Below are positions 27,400 through 37,407 of a stretch of DNA of 40,952 nt, in pieces. How positions within the stretch are numbered: the stretch's first letter is position 1; each line of letters begins with the position of its first letter. The notes below the pieces were generated by a model, which was given only the letters and a program-made list of their open reading frames with translations, searched no databases and was not told where the DNA came from. Source of the DNA: an uncultured Alistipes sp. (GTDB taxonomy: Bacteria; Bacteroidota; Bacteroidia; Bacteroidales; Rikenellaceae); NCBI GenBank assembly GCA_944320665.1, contig CALUII010000016.1:1-40952 (forward strand). The letters are read 5' to 3'. A program made the translations under genes and the position numbers.

Positions 27400-28502
27400 A
27401 TCTTGTCCGTGAGCTGGCGCACCAGCCTGTATTGTGAGAAGAACTCCTTGGCAAAGACACGCAGCACCGTGTAGGAGGGAATGGCCAACAACATACCGAG
27501 GATTCCGGCTACCGAACCGGCAATCAGGATCACCAGGAAGACCTCCAGCGGATGGGCCTTCACCCGTTCGGAGTAGAGTGTCGGCTGCAGCACGAAATCA
27601 TCGAGGCTCTTGATCACAAGCAGCGACGCCACGATGGTGAAGACCGTGTGTCCGATGGTCATCCCCTCGATCGGACTCACCACGCCCAGAAAAGCCGAAA
27701 TGATTCCGCCAATAAGCGGTCCGGCATAGGGAACGACATTCATCACACCCATGATCAATCCGATGAAAAAGGCATCCGAAGCAGGCATTCCGAAGGCCAT
27801 CATCGTCAACGAGACCGCGATCAGCAGCAAGGTACTTTCGCTCAGTATGCCGACAAAGTAGCGTGACAGCAGAACCGTAATCGAGTCCAATGCCCGCTGC
27901 ACGTTCTCGGCATAACGCGACGGAAAGATCGCAATGACCATTCTGAAAAAGAGTCCCTCATCCTTGAGAAAGAAAAAGGTGATGAACGAGATCGAGAACA
28001 GGGCGATGACGGACGATACCGTCAGCCCGACGATCGACGAGAAGATCGTATTGATCGACCCGAGGTTCACGATGCTTCCCAGCGATTTGACCAGCGTCTC
28101 GGCCAGCGACACCTGCGCATCGGGTATGGCGAAGAAGGAATGGAGGTACTCCTGCACATGCTGCACGGGGTCCTCGATGCTCTGCAGCACGGAACTGAAG
28201 TCGAGCGTCGAGAATTGGTATACCTTGTCGAAGACGAGCGGCACAAAAAGCGTGCAGAAGGTAGCAAAGAGCACCCAGATCAGCAACAGCGTAATCAAAG
28301 CGGCTATTCCGCGCGGGATGCGCCACTGCCGCACATGCACCCGGGCCAGCCAGTCTACCAGCGGACGTCCCATAATGGCCAGCACGGCCGACACCAGAAT
28401 ATAGATGACGATCGACGAGAAATACCACACCACAAAGAGGATCGCCGCCGTAATGGCAGCGCCCACAAGGAACTTGAGCAGCGTCTGAGGTGTGGCAGTC
28501 AT
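27396..28502 (-). CDS. AI-2E family transporter (PerM / YdiK type)
   Basis: This 368-residue membrane protein has the AI-2E transporter family layout: about eight membrane segments, two at the N-terminus, a soluble stretch near residues 95-145, and a C-terminal block with the conserved VMNVVPYAGPLIGGI and LLVIKSLDDFVLQPTLYSERV. Members include the autoinducer-2 exporter TqsA and proposed Na+/H+ antiporters; the substrate here cannot be read from sequence. It lies 20 bases behind psd and overlaps the riboflavin kinase gene by four bases, so it belongs to the same operon. Confidence 0.93.
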   Translation of the reverse strand: MTATPQTLLKFLVGAAITAAILFVVWYFSSIVIYILVSAVLAIMGRPLVDWLARVHVRQWRIPRGIAALITLLLIWVLFATFCTLFVPLVFDKVYQFSTLDFSSVLQSIEDPVQHVQEYLHSFFAIPDAQVSLAETLVKSLGSIVNLGSINTIFSSIVGLTVSSVIALFSISFITFFFLKDEGLFFRMVIAIFPSRYAENVQRALDSITVLLSRYFVGILSESTLLLIAVSLTMMAFGMPASDAFFIGLIMGVMNVVPYAGPLIGGIISAFLGVVSPIEGMTIGHTVFTIVASLLVIKSLDDFVLQPTLYSERVKAHPLEVFLVILIAGSVAGILGMLLAIPSYTVLRVFAKEFFSQYRLVRQLTDKI

Positions 28503-28522
28503 GGATTCGTGTACCTGTGTTT

Positions 28523-29200
28523 TCAGCTCTTCCGGTGAGGCAGGCGGGCAATCGGAGTCTGCGAACCGATGACCGGATCGCCAATCTCAACCAACAGTTC
28601 GCTGTCCCTGGGTATGAGCACATCAATTCTCGAGCCGAACTTGATGAAACCCGAAACGCTGTTCTGCTCTACGGGAGTCCCCACCTTCATGTAGGAAACG
28701 ATGCGTCGGGCAATCAATCCCGCGATCTGACGGAACAGTACCCGGCGGCCGTCGGCCATACGGATTACGGTTGTCGTGCGTTCGTTCTCGGTCGATGATT
28801 TCGGATGCCAGGCCACCAGGAACCGTCCCGGATGATACTTGAAATATTCGACCTCGCCACCCACCGGCACCCAGTTCATGTGCACGTTGGTGATCGACAT
28901 GAAAATCGAGATCTGCATCATATCCTCCTCGAGGTACTCCGATTCGCGCACCACCTCCGTCACCACCACCCGGCCGTCGCACGGGGCAAAGACCAGATCG
29001 GCATCGTGAATCCGCACGCGCCGCGGCTCACGGAAGAAGGCGACAATAAAGAACCAGAACAGCAACAGCAGCACCGTCGAGAACCACATGAGGCTGACGC
29101 CGGCGTGCTGCGAAAGCAGATAACGGATCAACCACCAGCACAGCAGGCAGAAGACACCCGAAAGGAGAATAATTTTATAGCCTTCCTTATTGATTTTCAT
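28523..29200 (-). CDS. psd: phosphatidylserine decarboxylase proenzyme
   Basis: Psd converts phosphatidylserine to phosphatidylethanolamine at the membrane. The 225-residue protein is of the short PSD-A type: two N-terminal membrane segments (about residues 9-27 and 36-55), VFAPCDGRVVV, SIFMSITNVHMNWVP, and the autocleavage site in the FKFGSRIDV segment (Gly-Ser), where the Ser becomes the pyruvoyl group of the small alpha chain. It follows cdsA by 21 bases, so CDP-diacylglycerol synthesis and PE formation are encoded side by side. PssA, the enzyme in between, is not in the window. Confidence 0.95.
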   Translation of the reverse strand: MKINKEGYKIILLSGVFCLLCWWLIRYLLSQHAGVSLMWFSTVLLLLFWFFIVAFFREPRRVRIHDADLVFAPCDGRVVVTEVVRESEYLEEDMMQISIFMSITNVHMNWVPVGGEVEYFKYHPGRFLVAWHPKSSTENERTTTVIRMADGRRVLFRQIAGLIARRIVSYMKVGTPVEQNSVSGFIKFGSRIDVLIPRDSELLVEIGDPVIGSQTPIARLPHRKS

Positions 29201-29221
29201 AATCGTGATTGTTTCGAGAGA

Positions 29222-30064
29222 TCAGATCATCTCAGTCAATACCATATATACAAATACAAACGGAGCTGCCAGCAGCAATGCATCGAACCGATCAAGCATC
29301 CCGCCATGTCCGGGCAACACGCGTCCCGAGTCCTTGACGCCTGCGGCGCGTTTGAACATCGATTCTACCAGATCACCGGCTACGCCCGTCACGGCAGCGA
29401 CCAGCGCCAACCCGATCCAGAGGCCCCAGGCTGCCTGCAGATACCACGCAGCCACACACCCCATGACGATCGCACCAATCAGCCCTCCGAAGAAACCCTC
29501 CCACGATTTCTTCGGCGAGAGACGCTCGCACAAATGGTGTCGGCCGCACACCGACCCCACCAGATAGGCAAAAACATCATTCGCCCAGATGATGAAGATA
29601 AAGAAGATGACGGTCCAGGGCTGCCAGACTCCGCCCCCCGTAGGGATGTAGCAGAGCAACGACAGCGGCAGGGCCACATAAACCACCCCGAGCAACGTGG
29701 CCGCAATATTCAGGGCAGGATGTTCCTCCCGTCGGAAGAGTTCGCATACGAAGATTGCTGGCAGGATGACCAGCAGATAGAGTGTTCCGAATCGGATCAA
29801 ATCCTCCACATCGAGCAGGTCGGTCGCCGCAAAAAAGTTTACCAGGAAGAGGGCAATACCGGCGGCAAACCCCATTCCGAACTGCGGACGGATTCCACCG
29901 CGGGCCGACGTCAGGCGATATAACTCATACATCCCCACGACGAGGATCACCAGCAACAGGGCGCCGAAGCTCCACTTCGAAAACAAGATGGCGACGAGCG
30001 TCACGACCGCAAGCACACATCCGCTGACGCTTCGGACCACGAGATTCTTCATCTGTTCATTCAT
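29222..30064 (-). CDS. cdsA: phosphatidate cytidylyltransferase
   Basis: CdsA makes CDP-diacylglycerol from phosphatidate and CTP, the branch point of phospholipid synthesis. The 280-residue protein has about eight membrane segments and the family signature near the C-terminus: GDLVESMFKRAAGVKDSGRV followed by LPGHGGMLDRFDAL. The middle SPKKSWEGFFGG is also typical. Its start lies 24 bases behind ftsH. A Met four codons later (MKNLVV) is an alternative start. Confidence 0.96.
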   Translation of the reverse strand: MNEQMKNLVVRSVSGCVLAVVTLVAILFSKWSFGALLLVILVVGMYELYRLTSARGGIRPQFGMGFAAGIALFLVNFFAATDLLDVEDLIRFGTLYLLVILPAIFVCELFRREEHPALNIAATLLGVVYVALPLSLLCYIPTGGGVWQPWTVIFFIFIIWANDVFAYLVGSVCGRHHLCERLSPKKSWEGFFGGLIGAIVMGCVAAWYLQAAWGLWIGLALVAAVTGVAGDLVESMFKRAAGVKDSGRVLPGHGGMLDRFDALLLAAPFVFVYMVLTEMI

Positions 30065-30088
30065 AACAACCGCATTGGGGGGTTAGAT

Positions 30089-32242
30089 TTACTCACCGGA
30101 TGTTTCACCATTCGCCTTCGAGTCCGTCGCCGGCACGTCCGCCGCCGCAACTCCTTCCGATACGCGCTTTGCAGCGGGGGCCGATTCAGTCGATTCAGTC
30201 GATTCAGTCGATTCAGTCGATTCAGTCGATCCGGTCGTTTCGGTCGTTTCGGTCGTTTCGGTCGACGGGGCTTTCGGCTCCGCCTCCGAACGGGGCGTAC
30301 GGGCTGCAGCCTCCTTCTGCTCGCGCAACAGATCTTTCTTCCGTTTACCGAAGATGCGCTCCACATCCTCCGTGAAGACCACTTCGCGTTCGAGCAACAG
30401 TTCGGCCAGCTGCTTCACGCCGTCGGCATGTTCGCGCAACACCTTTTCGGCCATGGCATAAGCCTGTTCGATGACCCGTTTGGCCTCGGCATCGATCCGG
30501 CGGGCTGTCTCCTCCGAGTAGGGCTTGGTGAGAGCCATGTCGCTCTGCCCCGTCGAATCGTAATAACTCAACGTGCCGACCGCCTCGCTCATGCCGTAAT
30601 AGGCCACCATGGCATAGGCCTGCTTCGTGACGCGTTCCAGGTCGTTGAGCGCCCCGGTCGAGACCTCACCGAAGGTCAGCTGTTCCGAAACACGTCCGCC
30701 GAGCGTAGCAGCCAACTCGTCGAACATCTGTTCGCGAGTGGTGATCTGACGCTCCTCGGGCAGGTACCATGCCGCACCGAGCGCCTTGCCGCGCGGGATG
30801 ATCGTCACCTTGATCAGCGGGCTGGCATTCTCGAGAATCCAGCTTACGGTCGCATGACCGGCCTCGTGGTAGGCGATGACGCGCTTCTCCTCGTCGCTGA
30901 TAATCTTGTTCTTGCGCTCCAGGCCGCCGACAATGCGGTCGATGGCCGCCAGGAAATCCTCCTTTGAGACACATTTCTTATTATGACGCGCCGCAATCAG
31001 CGCCGCCTCGTTGCAGACGTTGGCAATATCGGCACCCGAGAATCCGGGGGTCTGACGCGCCAGGAACGAGCGGTCGAGCTGCGGATCGAGTTTCAACGGA
31101 CGCAGATGCACTTCGAAGATCTCCTCACGCTCCTTGACATCGGGCAGCCCCACCTCGATCTGGCGGTCGAAACGTCCGGCACGCATCAACGCCTTGTCGA
31201 GGATATCGGCCCGGTTCGTGGCCGCAAGGACGATCACGCCCTGATTGGTCTGGAAACCGTCCATCTCCGTAAGAAGCTGATTCAACGTATTTTCCCGTTC
31301 GTCGTTTCCGGAGAATCCGGCATTCTTGCCACGGGCACGACCGATGGCGTCGATCTCGTCGATGAAGACGATGCACGGCGCCTTCTGCTTGGCCTGGGCA
31401 AAGAGGTCGCGCACACGCGAGGCACCCACGCCCACGAACATCTCCACAAAATCCGAGCCCGAGATCGAGAGAAACGGCACGTTGGCCTCACCGGCCACAG
31501 CCTTGGCCAACAGAGTCTTGCCCGTTCCCGGAGGGCCCACAAGCAGGGCGCCTTTGGGAATCTTGGCACCCAATTCGCGATATTTGTCGGCCTTCTTGAG
31601 GAAGTCGACGATCTCCATGATCTCGACCTTGGCCTCCTCGAGGCCGGCAACGTCCTTGAAGGTGATGCGCTTGGCGTTGTCCTTGTCAAAGACCTGCGCC
31701 CGGGCTTTGCCCACATTCATGAGGCCGCCACCGGCACCGCCGCCGGCATTGCGCGACATCGAACGCATGAGGAAGATCCACACGCCGATGATCAGCACCC
31801 ACGGCAGCAGGTTGATCAGCAGATTGGACCAACTGCGGTCTTCGTTCTCGTAGATCACCGGCACGACCTGGCCCGAGGCCTCCTCGGCTGCACTCAGGTC
31901 CTCACGAAACGAATCGACCGATCCGATCGTGAAGGTCAATTGCACGCCGTTCTGCGGCATCCGCCGGAAACGGTTGTCGGTCGGATCGTTGCGGTACTTC
32001 TCGATGGCCTCCTTCGTAAGGAAGATCTGAGCCTTATCGCGATTCAGGATCTGGATCTTCTCCACCTCGCCCCGCTCGACCATCTGTTCGACGGTGGTCC
32101 AGTCACTCTTCACGGGGCTTTCGCTCGGACTGCCAAACAGATAATAGCCCAGGATCAGAATTCCGATCAGGGCATAGATCCACATCCACGACGGACGCGG
32201 CATATTGACATTCGGTCTGTTGTTATTCGGTTTTTGTACCAT
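30089..32242 (-). CDS. ftsH: ATP-dependent zinc metalloprotease FtsH
   Basis: FtsH is a membrane-anchored hexameric AAA+ protease that degrades misfolded membrane proteins and regulators. The 717-residue protein has two N-terminal membrane segments (about residues 18-34 and 136-156) around a periplasmic domain, Walker [13 protein letters not shown] (about residue 234), Walker [14 protein letters not shown], the second region of homology GRFDRQIEV, and the zinc site HEAGH (about residue 458). After about residue 640 comes a disordered tail with a run of Thr-Glu-Thr and Thr-Glu-Ser triplets coded by nine-base tandem repeats. It lies nine bases behind rsfS and leads into cdsA and psd. Overlap of FtsH with lipid genes is fitting because FtsH controls lipid A enzymes in E. 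coli; that role here is inference. Confidence 0.98.
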   Translation of the reverse strand: MVQKPNNNRPNVNMPRPSWMWIYALIGILILGYYLFGSPSESPVKSDWTTVEQMVERGEVEKIQILNRDKAQIFLTKEAIEKYRNDPTDNRFRRMPQNGVQLTFTIGSVDSFREDLSAAEEASGQVVPVIYENEDRSWSNLLINLLPWVLIIGVWIFLMRSMSRNAGGGAGGGLMNVGKARAQVFDKDNAKRITFKDVAGLEEAKVEIMEIVDFLKKADKYRELGAKIPKGALLVGPPGTGKTLLAKAVAGEANVPFLSISGSDFVEMFVGVGASRVRDLFAQAKQKAPCIVFIDEIDAIGRARGKNAGFSGNDERENTLNQLLTEMDGFQTNQGVIVLAATNRADILDKALMRAGRFDRQIEVGLPDVKEREEIFEVHLRPLKLDPQLDRSFLARQTPGFSGADIANVCNEAALIAARHNKKCVSKEDFLAAIDRIVGGLERKNKIISDEEKRVIAYHEAGHATVSWILENASPLIKVTIIPRGKALGAAWYLPEERQITTREQMFDELAATLGGRVSEQLTFGEVSTGALNDLERVTKQAYAMVAYYGMSEAVGTLSYYDSTGQSDMALTKPYSEETARRIDAEAKRVIEQAYAMAEKVLREHADGVKQLAELLLEREVVFTEDVERIFGKRKKDLLREQKEAAARTPRSEAEPKAPSTETTETTETTGSTESTESTESTESTESAPAAKRVSEGVAAADVPATDSKANGETSGE
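30182..30262. repeat. nine-base tandem repeat inside the ftsH tail
   Basis: Nine units of nine bases in a row. Units one to five (30182-30226) are identical (CGATTCAGT on the plus strand), unit six is a hybrid, and units seven to nine (30236-30262) are identical CGTTTCGGT. Each unit codes for three residues of the FtsH tail (Thr-Glu-Ser or Thr-Glu-Thr), so changes in copy number stay in frame. Confidence 0.95.
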
Positions 32243-32251
32243 AGACGGAAA

Positions 32252-32602
32252 TTACTCTTCGTATTCATAACGGGTTGCGGGTGCATCGGCCCACAACTCC
32301 TCCAGTTTGTAGTACGACCGCATCTCGGTCTGGAAGATGTGTACCACCACATCGACATAGTCCACGGCGATCCACAGGGCATTCTGCTGTCCTTCGATAC
32401 GCCAGGGTTTCTGACCGAGCTCCTCGAGGACCTTCTCCTCGATGCCGTCGGCAATGGCCGCCACCTGCGTGGTGGAGTCGGCATTGCAGATCACGAAGTG
32501 AGAGGTGATGGCACCTTCGAATCCCGTGAGATCGAGCGATACGATATTCTTACCTTTTTTATCCTCTATCGCGCTGACAATGGTCTGAATCAATTTATCC
32601 AT
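32252..32602 (-). CDS. rsfS: ribosome silencing factor RsfS
   Basis: RsfS (YbeB) binds ribosomal protein uL14 and blocks joining of the subunits, lowering translation under starvation. The 116-residue protein has the expected IVSLDLTGFEGAITSHFVICNADS, the conserved IEGQQNALWIAVDYVDVVVHIF, and an acidic C-terminus. The ATG at 32602 is chosen because TATCTTTG lies at 32637-32630, so the longer start at 32632 would fall inside the promoter. It is the first gene of the rsfS-ftsH-cdsA-psd-transporter-riboflavin kinase operon. Confidence 0.96.
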   Translation of the reverse strand: MDKLIQTIVSAIEDKKGKNIVSLDLTGFEGAITSHFVICNADSTTQVAAIADGIEEKVLEELGQKPWRIEGQQNALWIAVDYVDVVVHIFQTEMRSYYKLEELWADAPATRYEYEE

Positions 32603-32629
32603 AAAATTTACATAAGGTCTATAACCGGA

Positions 32630-32637
32630 CAAAGATA
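32630..32637 (-). promoter_or_regulatory. -7 element of the rsfS-ftsH operon
   Basis: TATCTTTG on the minus strand, 27 bases before the rsfS ATG. It is the only clear promoter before the six-gene operon. Confidence 0.7.
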
Positions 32638-32717
32638 TGAAAAAAAAGAGGAAAAGCCGAAGCGCTTTCCGCCGAATTTCGTTCCATACGGGAACAAAGG
32701 GGTTCCAAAAGGCCCGA

Positions 32718-33608
32718 TCAGTGGGACATACACCCCAGAATCGTCGAGGTCAGGGCCTTGATGATGGAGTTCTTGACATAGGTCCGACGCACCGCCACGG
32801 CGATCTTGCGCGATGTGGCCCCCTTGGCCAGCGTCTTGAGCTGCGCACGGTGTTCGGCCGGGATGTACTCGATCGCCATCTCAGGGATGATCGTCAGGCA
32901 CGACGTGCAGTCGACGATGCGCATCAGCGTATCGAGCGACCCCGACTCGAAGGAGTAGTGCGACGGCATGCTGCGCTTCGCCTGACAGAGTTCGATCACC
33001 TGGTCGCGCATGCAGTTTCCGGGGCTGAGGATCACCAGATCCTTCAGATCGATATCCTCGATGCGGATGTTCGACCGCTCGAAAAGCGGGTTGTTGGGCG
33101 AAACGTAGGCATAGAACCGGTCGCTGAAGAGCTCCTGCTCGTTGATTCCCTCGCCACAGGTACCCCCGGCCACAAGGGCCGCATCGAGCCGGTCACGACG
33201 CAACGCATCGACAATGTCGGCCGTCACCATCTCCGAAATTTCGAGTTCGACCTTCGGATAGTCGTGCACGAACGTAGGCAGAAACTTATGCAACAGGTAG
33301 GGAGCAATGGTCGGAATGACTCCCAAGCGCAGTTTGCCGGCCGTTTCACCCTTGAGCTCCGCAACCGACTCCTTGATGCCGTCGTAGGCCTTGAGCGTCT
33401 CGCGGGCATGTGCCAGGACCACCTCACCTGCTTCGGTCGGAATCACGGGTTTCTTCGATCGATCGAGTAACACCACCCCAAGCTCCTCCTCCAGGGCCTT
33501 GACCTGCATGCTCAGGGAGGGTTGGGTCACAAAACAGTGTTCGGCCGCAGCCGAAAAGCTGCCGCAATTAGCCACGGCAAGCAGGTATTCGAGTTGGATG
33601 ATCGTCAT
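32718..33608 (-). CDS. oxyR: hydrogen peroxide-inducible LysR-type regulator OxyR
   Basis: This 296-residue LysR-type regulator has an N-terminal winged helix-turn-helix (residues 1-60, IIQLEYLLAVANCGSFSAAAEHCFVTQPSLS) and a periplasmic-binding-like sensor domain. The sensor contains the OxyR redox motif GNCMRDQVIELC with Cys199 and Cys208, the same positions as in the E. coli protein, so the disulfide switch that detects peroxide should work. The start at 33608 follows a TATATTTG element; longer in-frame starts reach across the promoter into trpS. It is divergent from trpS. The targets (catalase, ahpCF, dps) are not in the window. Confidence 0.95.
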   Translation of the reverse strand: MTIIQLEYLLAVANCGSFSAAAEHCFVTQPSLSMQVKALEEELGVVLLDRSKKPVIPTEAGEVVLAHARETLKAYDGIKESVAELKGETAGKLRLGVIPTIAPYLLHKFLPTFVHDYPKVELEISEMVTADIVDALRRDRLDAALVAGGTCGEGINEQELFSDRFYAYVSPNNPLFERSNIRIEDIDLKDLVILSPGNCMRDQVIELCQAKRSMPSHYSFESGSLDTLMRIVDCTSCLTIIPEMAIEYIPAEHRAQLKTLAKGATSRKIAVAVRRTYVKNSIIKALTSTILGCMSH

Positions 33609-33637
33609 GACAAAGGAGGTTTCTTTATTTACTGAGA

Positions 33638-33645
33638 CAAATATA
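33638..33645 (-). promoter_or_regulatory. -7 element of oxyR
   Basis: TATATTTG on the minus strand, 29 bases before the oxyR ATG. A possible -33 TTG is at 33665-33663. AT-rich DNA between oxyR and trpS could hold an autoregulatory site, but I cannot define one. Confidence 0.62.
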
Positions 33646-33677
33646 TAAAAAAAATCTATATCCAAACCCCTTTTTAG

Positions 33678-34874
<1,197 letters not shown>

Positions 34875-34901
34875 ACGCCTGGGCCCCCTATTCCTACGAC
34901 G

Positions 34902-36716
34902 ATGAAGCTTCGCAAATACCTTCGCAAGGCGGCCGCATGGCTACATACGGACCGTTTCTATGCCCGGTTTCTTTACCTGACGCGGCGCCTGAGCACCAGT
35001 CAGGTACTGATGCTGTTGGCCGTTGTGATCGGCATCCTGGCCGGTCTGGGCACCTACTTCTTCGAGGTGCTGCTCTATGCCATCAAAAGCTGCCTGGTGA
35101 ACTGGTTCCCGGTGAACAAGGCCCACTTTCTCTTCCTGATCTACCCGGCCATAGGTATTGTCCTGGCCACACTCTTCGTGAAGTACATCGTCAAGGACAA
35201 CATCTCCGAGGGGGTGACGCGCGTCTTCTATGCCATGTCGCGACGCAATTCGCGCATCGCATCGCACAACTGCTGGACCTCGATCGTCGGCGGCGCCACC
35301 ACCATCGGTTTCGGTGGTTCGGTGGGTCCCGAGGCCCCGATCGTCCTCACGGGCGCAGCCATCGGTTCGAACGTTGCACGACTTACGCGGCTCAACTACA
35401 AATACACCACCCTGTTGCTCTGCTGCGGCGCCGGTGCGGCGCTGGCCGCGATCTTCAAGGCACCGATCACGGGCGTGGTCTTCGTCTTCGAGATCCTGAT
35501 GCTCGACCTCACGGCCGGATCGGTCATCCCGCTGCTCATCGCCTCGGTCACGGCCACGACGATGGCCTTCATGCTGCGGGGCTTCGATCCCATTCTGGCC
35601 GTCACGCTGAAGCCCGAGGATGCCTTCCAGCTGCGACAGATCCCGCTCTTCATCCTGCTGGGCGTCCTCTGCGGACTGATGGCCTACTACTTCTCGACGG
35701 TCAATGCCAAGATCGGCGGGTGGTTCAAACGCCGCAAAAACCAATATACGCGCTGGATTGCCGGCGGTCTGGTACTCGGCATCCTGATCTTCGTCTTCCC
35801 GCCCCTCTACGGCGAGGGATACGAGGGCTTCTCGTCGCTCATGAACGGCAACGCCCGCGAATTGTTCGACAATTCGCTCTTCTATGCCTTCCGCGACATC
35901 GACTGGGTGGTCCTGCTCTTCATTGCCGCCACGATGTTCTTCAAGGTAGTGGCCATGGCCTCGACCAACGCCGCGGGCGGTGTCGGCGGAACGTTTGCAC
36001 CGTCGCTCTTTGTCGGCGCCTTCCTCGGCGCCTTCACGGCCCTGCTCTTCAACATGCTCTTTGACTGGCACCTGTCGCTTGTCTCGTTCACACTCGTGGG
36101 CATGGCCGGCGTGATGGCCGGCGTGATGAATGCTCCGCTCACATCGATCTTCCTCATCGCCGAATTGTCGAACGGTTACGGCCTCTTCATCCCGCTGATG
36201 ATCACAACCTGCATCTCGTTCGCCGTGGACTACTACCTCGACCCCGACTCGATCTATACCAAACAGTTGCGTATCAACGGTGAACTGCTCACAACGGACA
36301 AAGACGAATCGGTCTGCGTCTTCCTGCATCTCGACGAGTTGATGGAGACCGATTTCACCCCCATCCACACCAACACGACCTTGGGAGAACTCGTGCAGAT
36401 CATCGCCACGGCCCACCGCAACATCTTCCCCGTGACGGATCGCCACGGCCGTCTGCTGGGTGTCGTGCAACTCGATGAGATCCGCGAAGACATGTTCCAT
36501 CCGGAGAAATACGGCAATCCGATCAGCGATTACATGACCCCTCCGCCGGACCGCATCCTCGAACACGAATCAATCCGCAGCATCCTCCCGAAATTCGAGG
36601 ACAAACATACGTGGATGCTGCCCGTTGTCGACAAAAACGGCCGCTACCTGGGCTTCATCTCCAAATCGCGGATTCTGAACGCCTACCGCGAGCAGCTGGT
36701 GAAGATCTCACAATAA
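34902..36716 (+). CDS. ClC-type chloride channel or transporter with C-terminal CBS domains
   Basis: This 604-residue membrane protein has the ClC core of roughly ten to twelve helices (residues 35-440) and two CBS domains at the end (about residues 460-600), which usually bind nucleotides and set activity. The filter region reads GFGGSVGPEAP: aligned with the canonical GREGP, Glu144 is the gating glutamate. The internal proton-glutamate position of antiporters (second Glu of the EE pair) is Ile198, after Glu197, which is the pattern of ClC channels rather than of the 2Cl-/H+ exchangers. A conserved GGVGGTFAPSLFVGA lies in the later half. It lies 27 bases behind trpS. I do not assign a symbol. 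Confidence 0.94.
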   Translation: MKLRKYLRKAAAWLHTDRFYARFLYLTRRLSTSQVLMLLAVVIGILAGLGTYFFEVLLYAIKSCLVNWFPVNKAHFLFLIYPAIGIVLATLFVKYIVKDNISEGVTRVFYAMSRRNSRIASHNCWTSIVGGATTIGFGGSVGPEAPIVLTGAAIGSNVARLTRLNYKYTTLLLCCGAGAALAAIFKAPITGVVFVFEILMLDLTAGSVIPLLIASVTATTMAFMLRGFDPILAVTLKPEDAFQLRQIPLFILLGVLCGLMAYYFSTVNAKIGGWFKRRKNQYTRWIAGGLVLGILIFVFPPLYGEGYEGFSSLMNGNARELFDNSLFYAFRDIDWVVLLFIAATMFFKVVAMASTNAAGGVGGTFAPSLFVGAFLGAFTALLFNMLFDWHLSLVSFTLVGMAGVMAGVMNAPLTSIFLIAELSNGYGLFIPLMITTCISFAVDYYLDPDSIYTKQLRINGELLTTDKDESVCVFLHLDELMETDFTPIHTNTTLGELVQIIATAHRNIFPVTDRHGRLLGVVQLDEIREDMFHPEKYGNPISDYMTPPPDRILEHESIRSILPKFEDKHTWMLPVVDKNGRYLGFISKSRILNAYREQLVKISQ

Positions 36717-36841
36717 GCTGCAGCCCGCACACAACACCCTGCTTGCGGCGCCCTCCCGGGTATCCGTCACCAAGACGCCCGACAACCGGCACCCGACACA
36801 GAGTAAAACACCGACCCGAACCCCATTTATCTCGACCCACC

Positions 36842-37207
36842 ATGCAACACGACCTTCAGAACAATGACCTGGCCTCCGCCCTGCGGAGCTGCCCATGGAG
36901 CGACGAACTGGACTGTGCCATCACGGTGTGTGACACCGAAGGCATCGTACTCTATCAGAACCGGCGCTCGATCGCCGTCAATGGCGACGTGCGCGGCACA
37001 TCGCTCATTCCCTGCCACAACGAACGTTCGCGTGGCATCATCACCCGCCTGCTGAACGAAGGGGGCAAGAACGTCTACACGATCCACAAACGCGGCGTCC
37101 GCAAACTGATCTACCAGACAGTATGGCGTCGCGAAGGTACGGTAGCCGGCCTGGTGGAGTTCTCGCTCGAGATTCCCGAAGAGATGCCCCACTACGACCG
37201 CGGATAA
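36842..37207 (+). CDS. PAS-domain-only protein (DUF438 C-terminal type)
   Basis: This 121-residue protein consists of little but one PAS domain (about residues 22-115): AITVCDTEGIVLYQNRRSI, LIPCHNERSRGIITRLLNEG, KLIYQTVWRREGTVAGLVEFSLEI. The CHxxxS-like segment and the final strand resemble the PAS domain found at the end of DUF438 proteins, but the N-terminal DUF438 part and any output domain are absent. There is no signal peptide. The start at 36842 is the first ATG that gives the compact domain. It is followed by a strong terminator and preceded by 125 bases with no clear promoter, so it may be read from trpS. A ligand or partner is unknown. Confidence 0.8.
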   Translation: MQHDLQNNDLASALRSCPWSDELDCAITVCDTEGIVLYQNRRSIAVNGDVRGTSLIPCHNERSRGIITRLLNEGGKNVYTIHKRGVRKLIYQTVWRREGTVAGLVEFSLEIPEEMPHYDRG

Positions 37208-37236
37208 CGGATCGTCCGAAACTGCATCCGAATTTT

Positions 37237-37271
37237 CAGCGGCCCCCTTTTCAGGGGGCCGCTGCATTTTT
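37237..37271 (+). terminator. rho-independent terminator behind the PAS gene
   Basis: A 12-base-pair GC-rich stem (37237-37248 with 37253-37264) with a four-base loop and a T-run at 37267-37271. It isolates the following membrane/XRE pair from readthrough. Confidence 0.93.
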
Positions 37272-37287
37272 CGGACGAAAAGTAAAA

Positions 37288-37335
37288 TGTAAAAAAAGTC
37301 TTACAAACTTGTATTATTGTAAACAATACATTACA
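37288..37335 (+). promoter_or_regulatory. twin inverted repeats, candidate operators of the membrane/XRE pair
   Basis: Two copies of the same inverted repeat, TGTAA-N8-TTACA, lie at 37288-37305 and 37318-37335, with centres 30 bases apart (about three helical turns). The first lies just upstream of the -33 TTG (37309-37311) and the second overlaps the -7 element. This is the layout of a repressor-binding site. The nearest regulator is the XRE protein encoded in the same transcript at 37862-38062, so autoregulation is the natural guess, not shown. Confidence 0.65.
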
Positions 37336-37339
37336 TTTG
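37309..37339 (+). promoter_or_regulatory. promoter of the membrane/XRE pair
   Basis: TTG at 37309-37311 and TACATTTG at 37332-37339, 20 bases apart. It lies between two inverted-repeat half sites, and its leader to the ATG at 37408 is about 65 bases. Confidence 0.7.
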
Positions 37340-37407
37340 CATCAGACAAGATAGGAAAACGGCCGTTTCGATTTATGCATTGTCCAACCTTAAAATTCGC
37401 AAACGCA

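Noticed and set aside
30182-30262. The short repeats as a CRISPR-like array
   Set aside because: Units are nine bases with no spacers, lie inside ftsH and keep its frame, so they are a coding tandem repeat.
35283-35345. Loss of the gating glutamate in the ClC filter (GSVGPEAP)
   Set aside because: Aligning GPEAP with GREGP places Glu144 at the gating position, so it is present.
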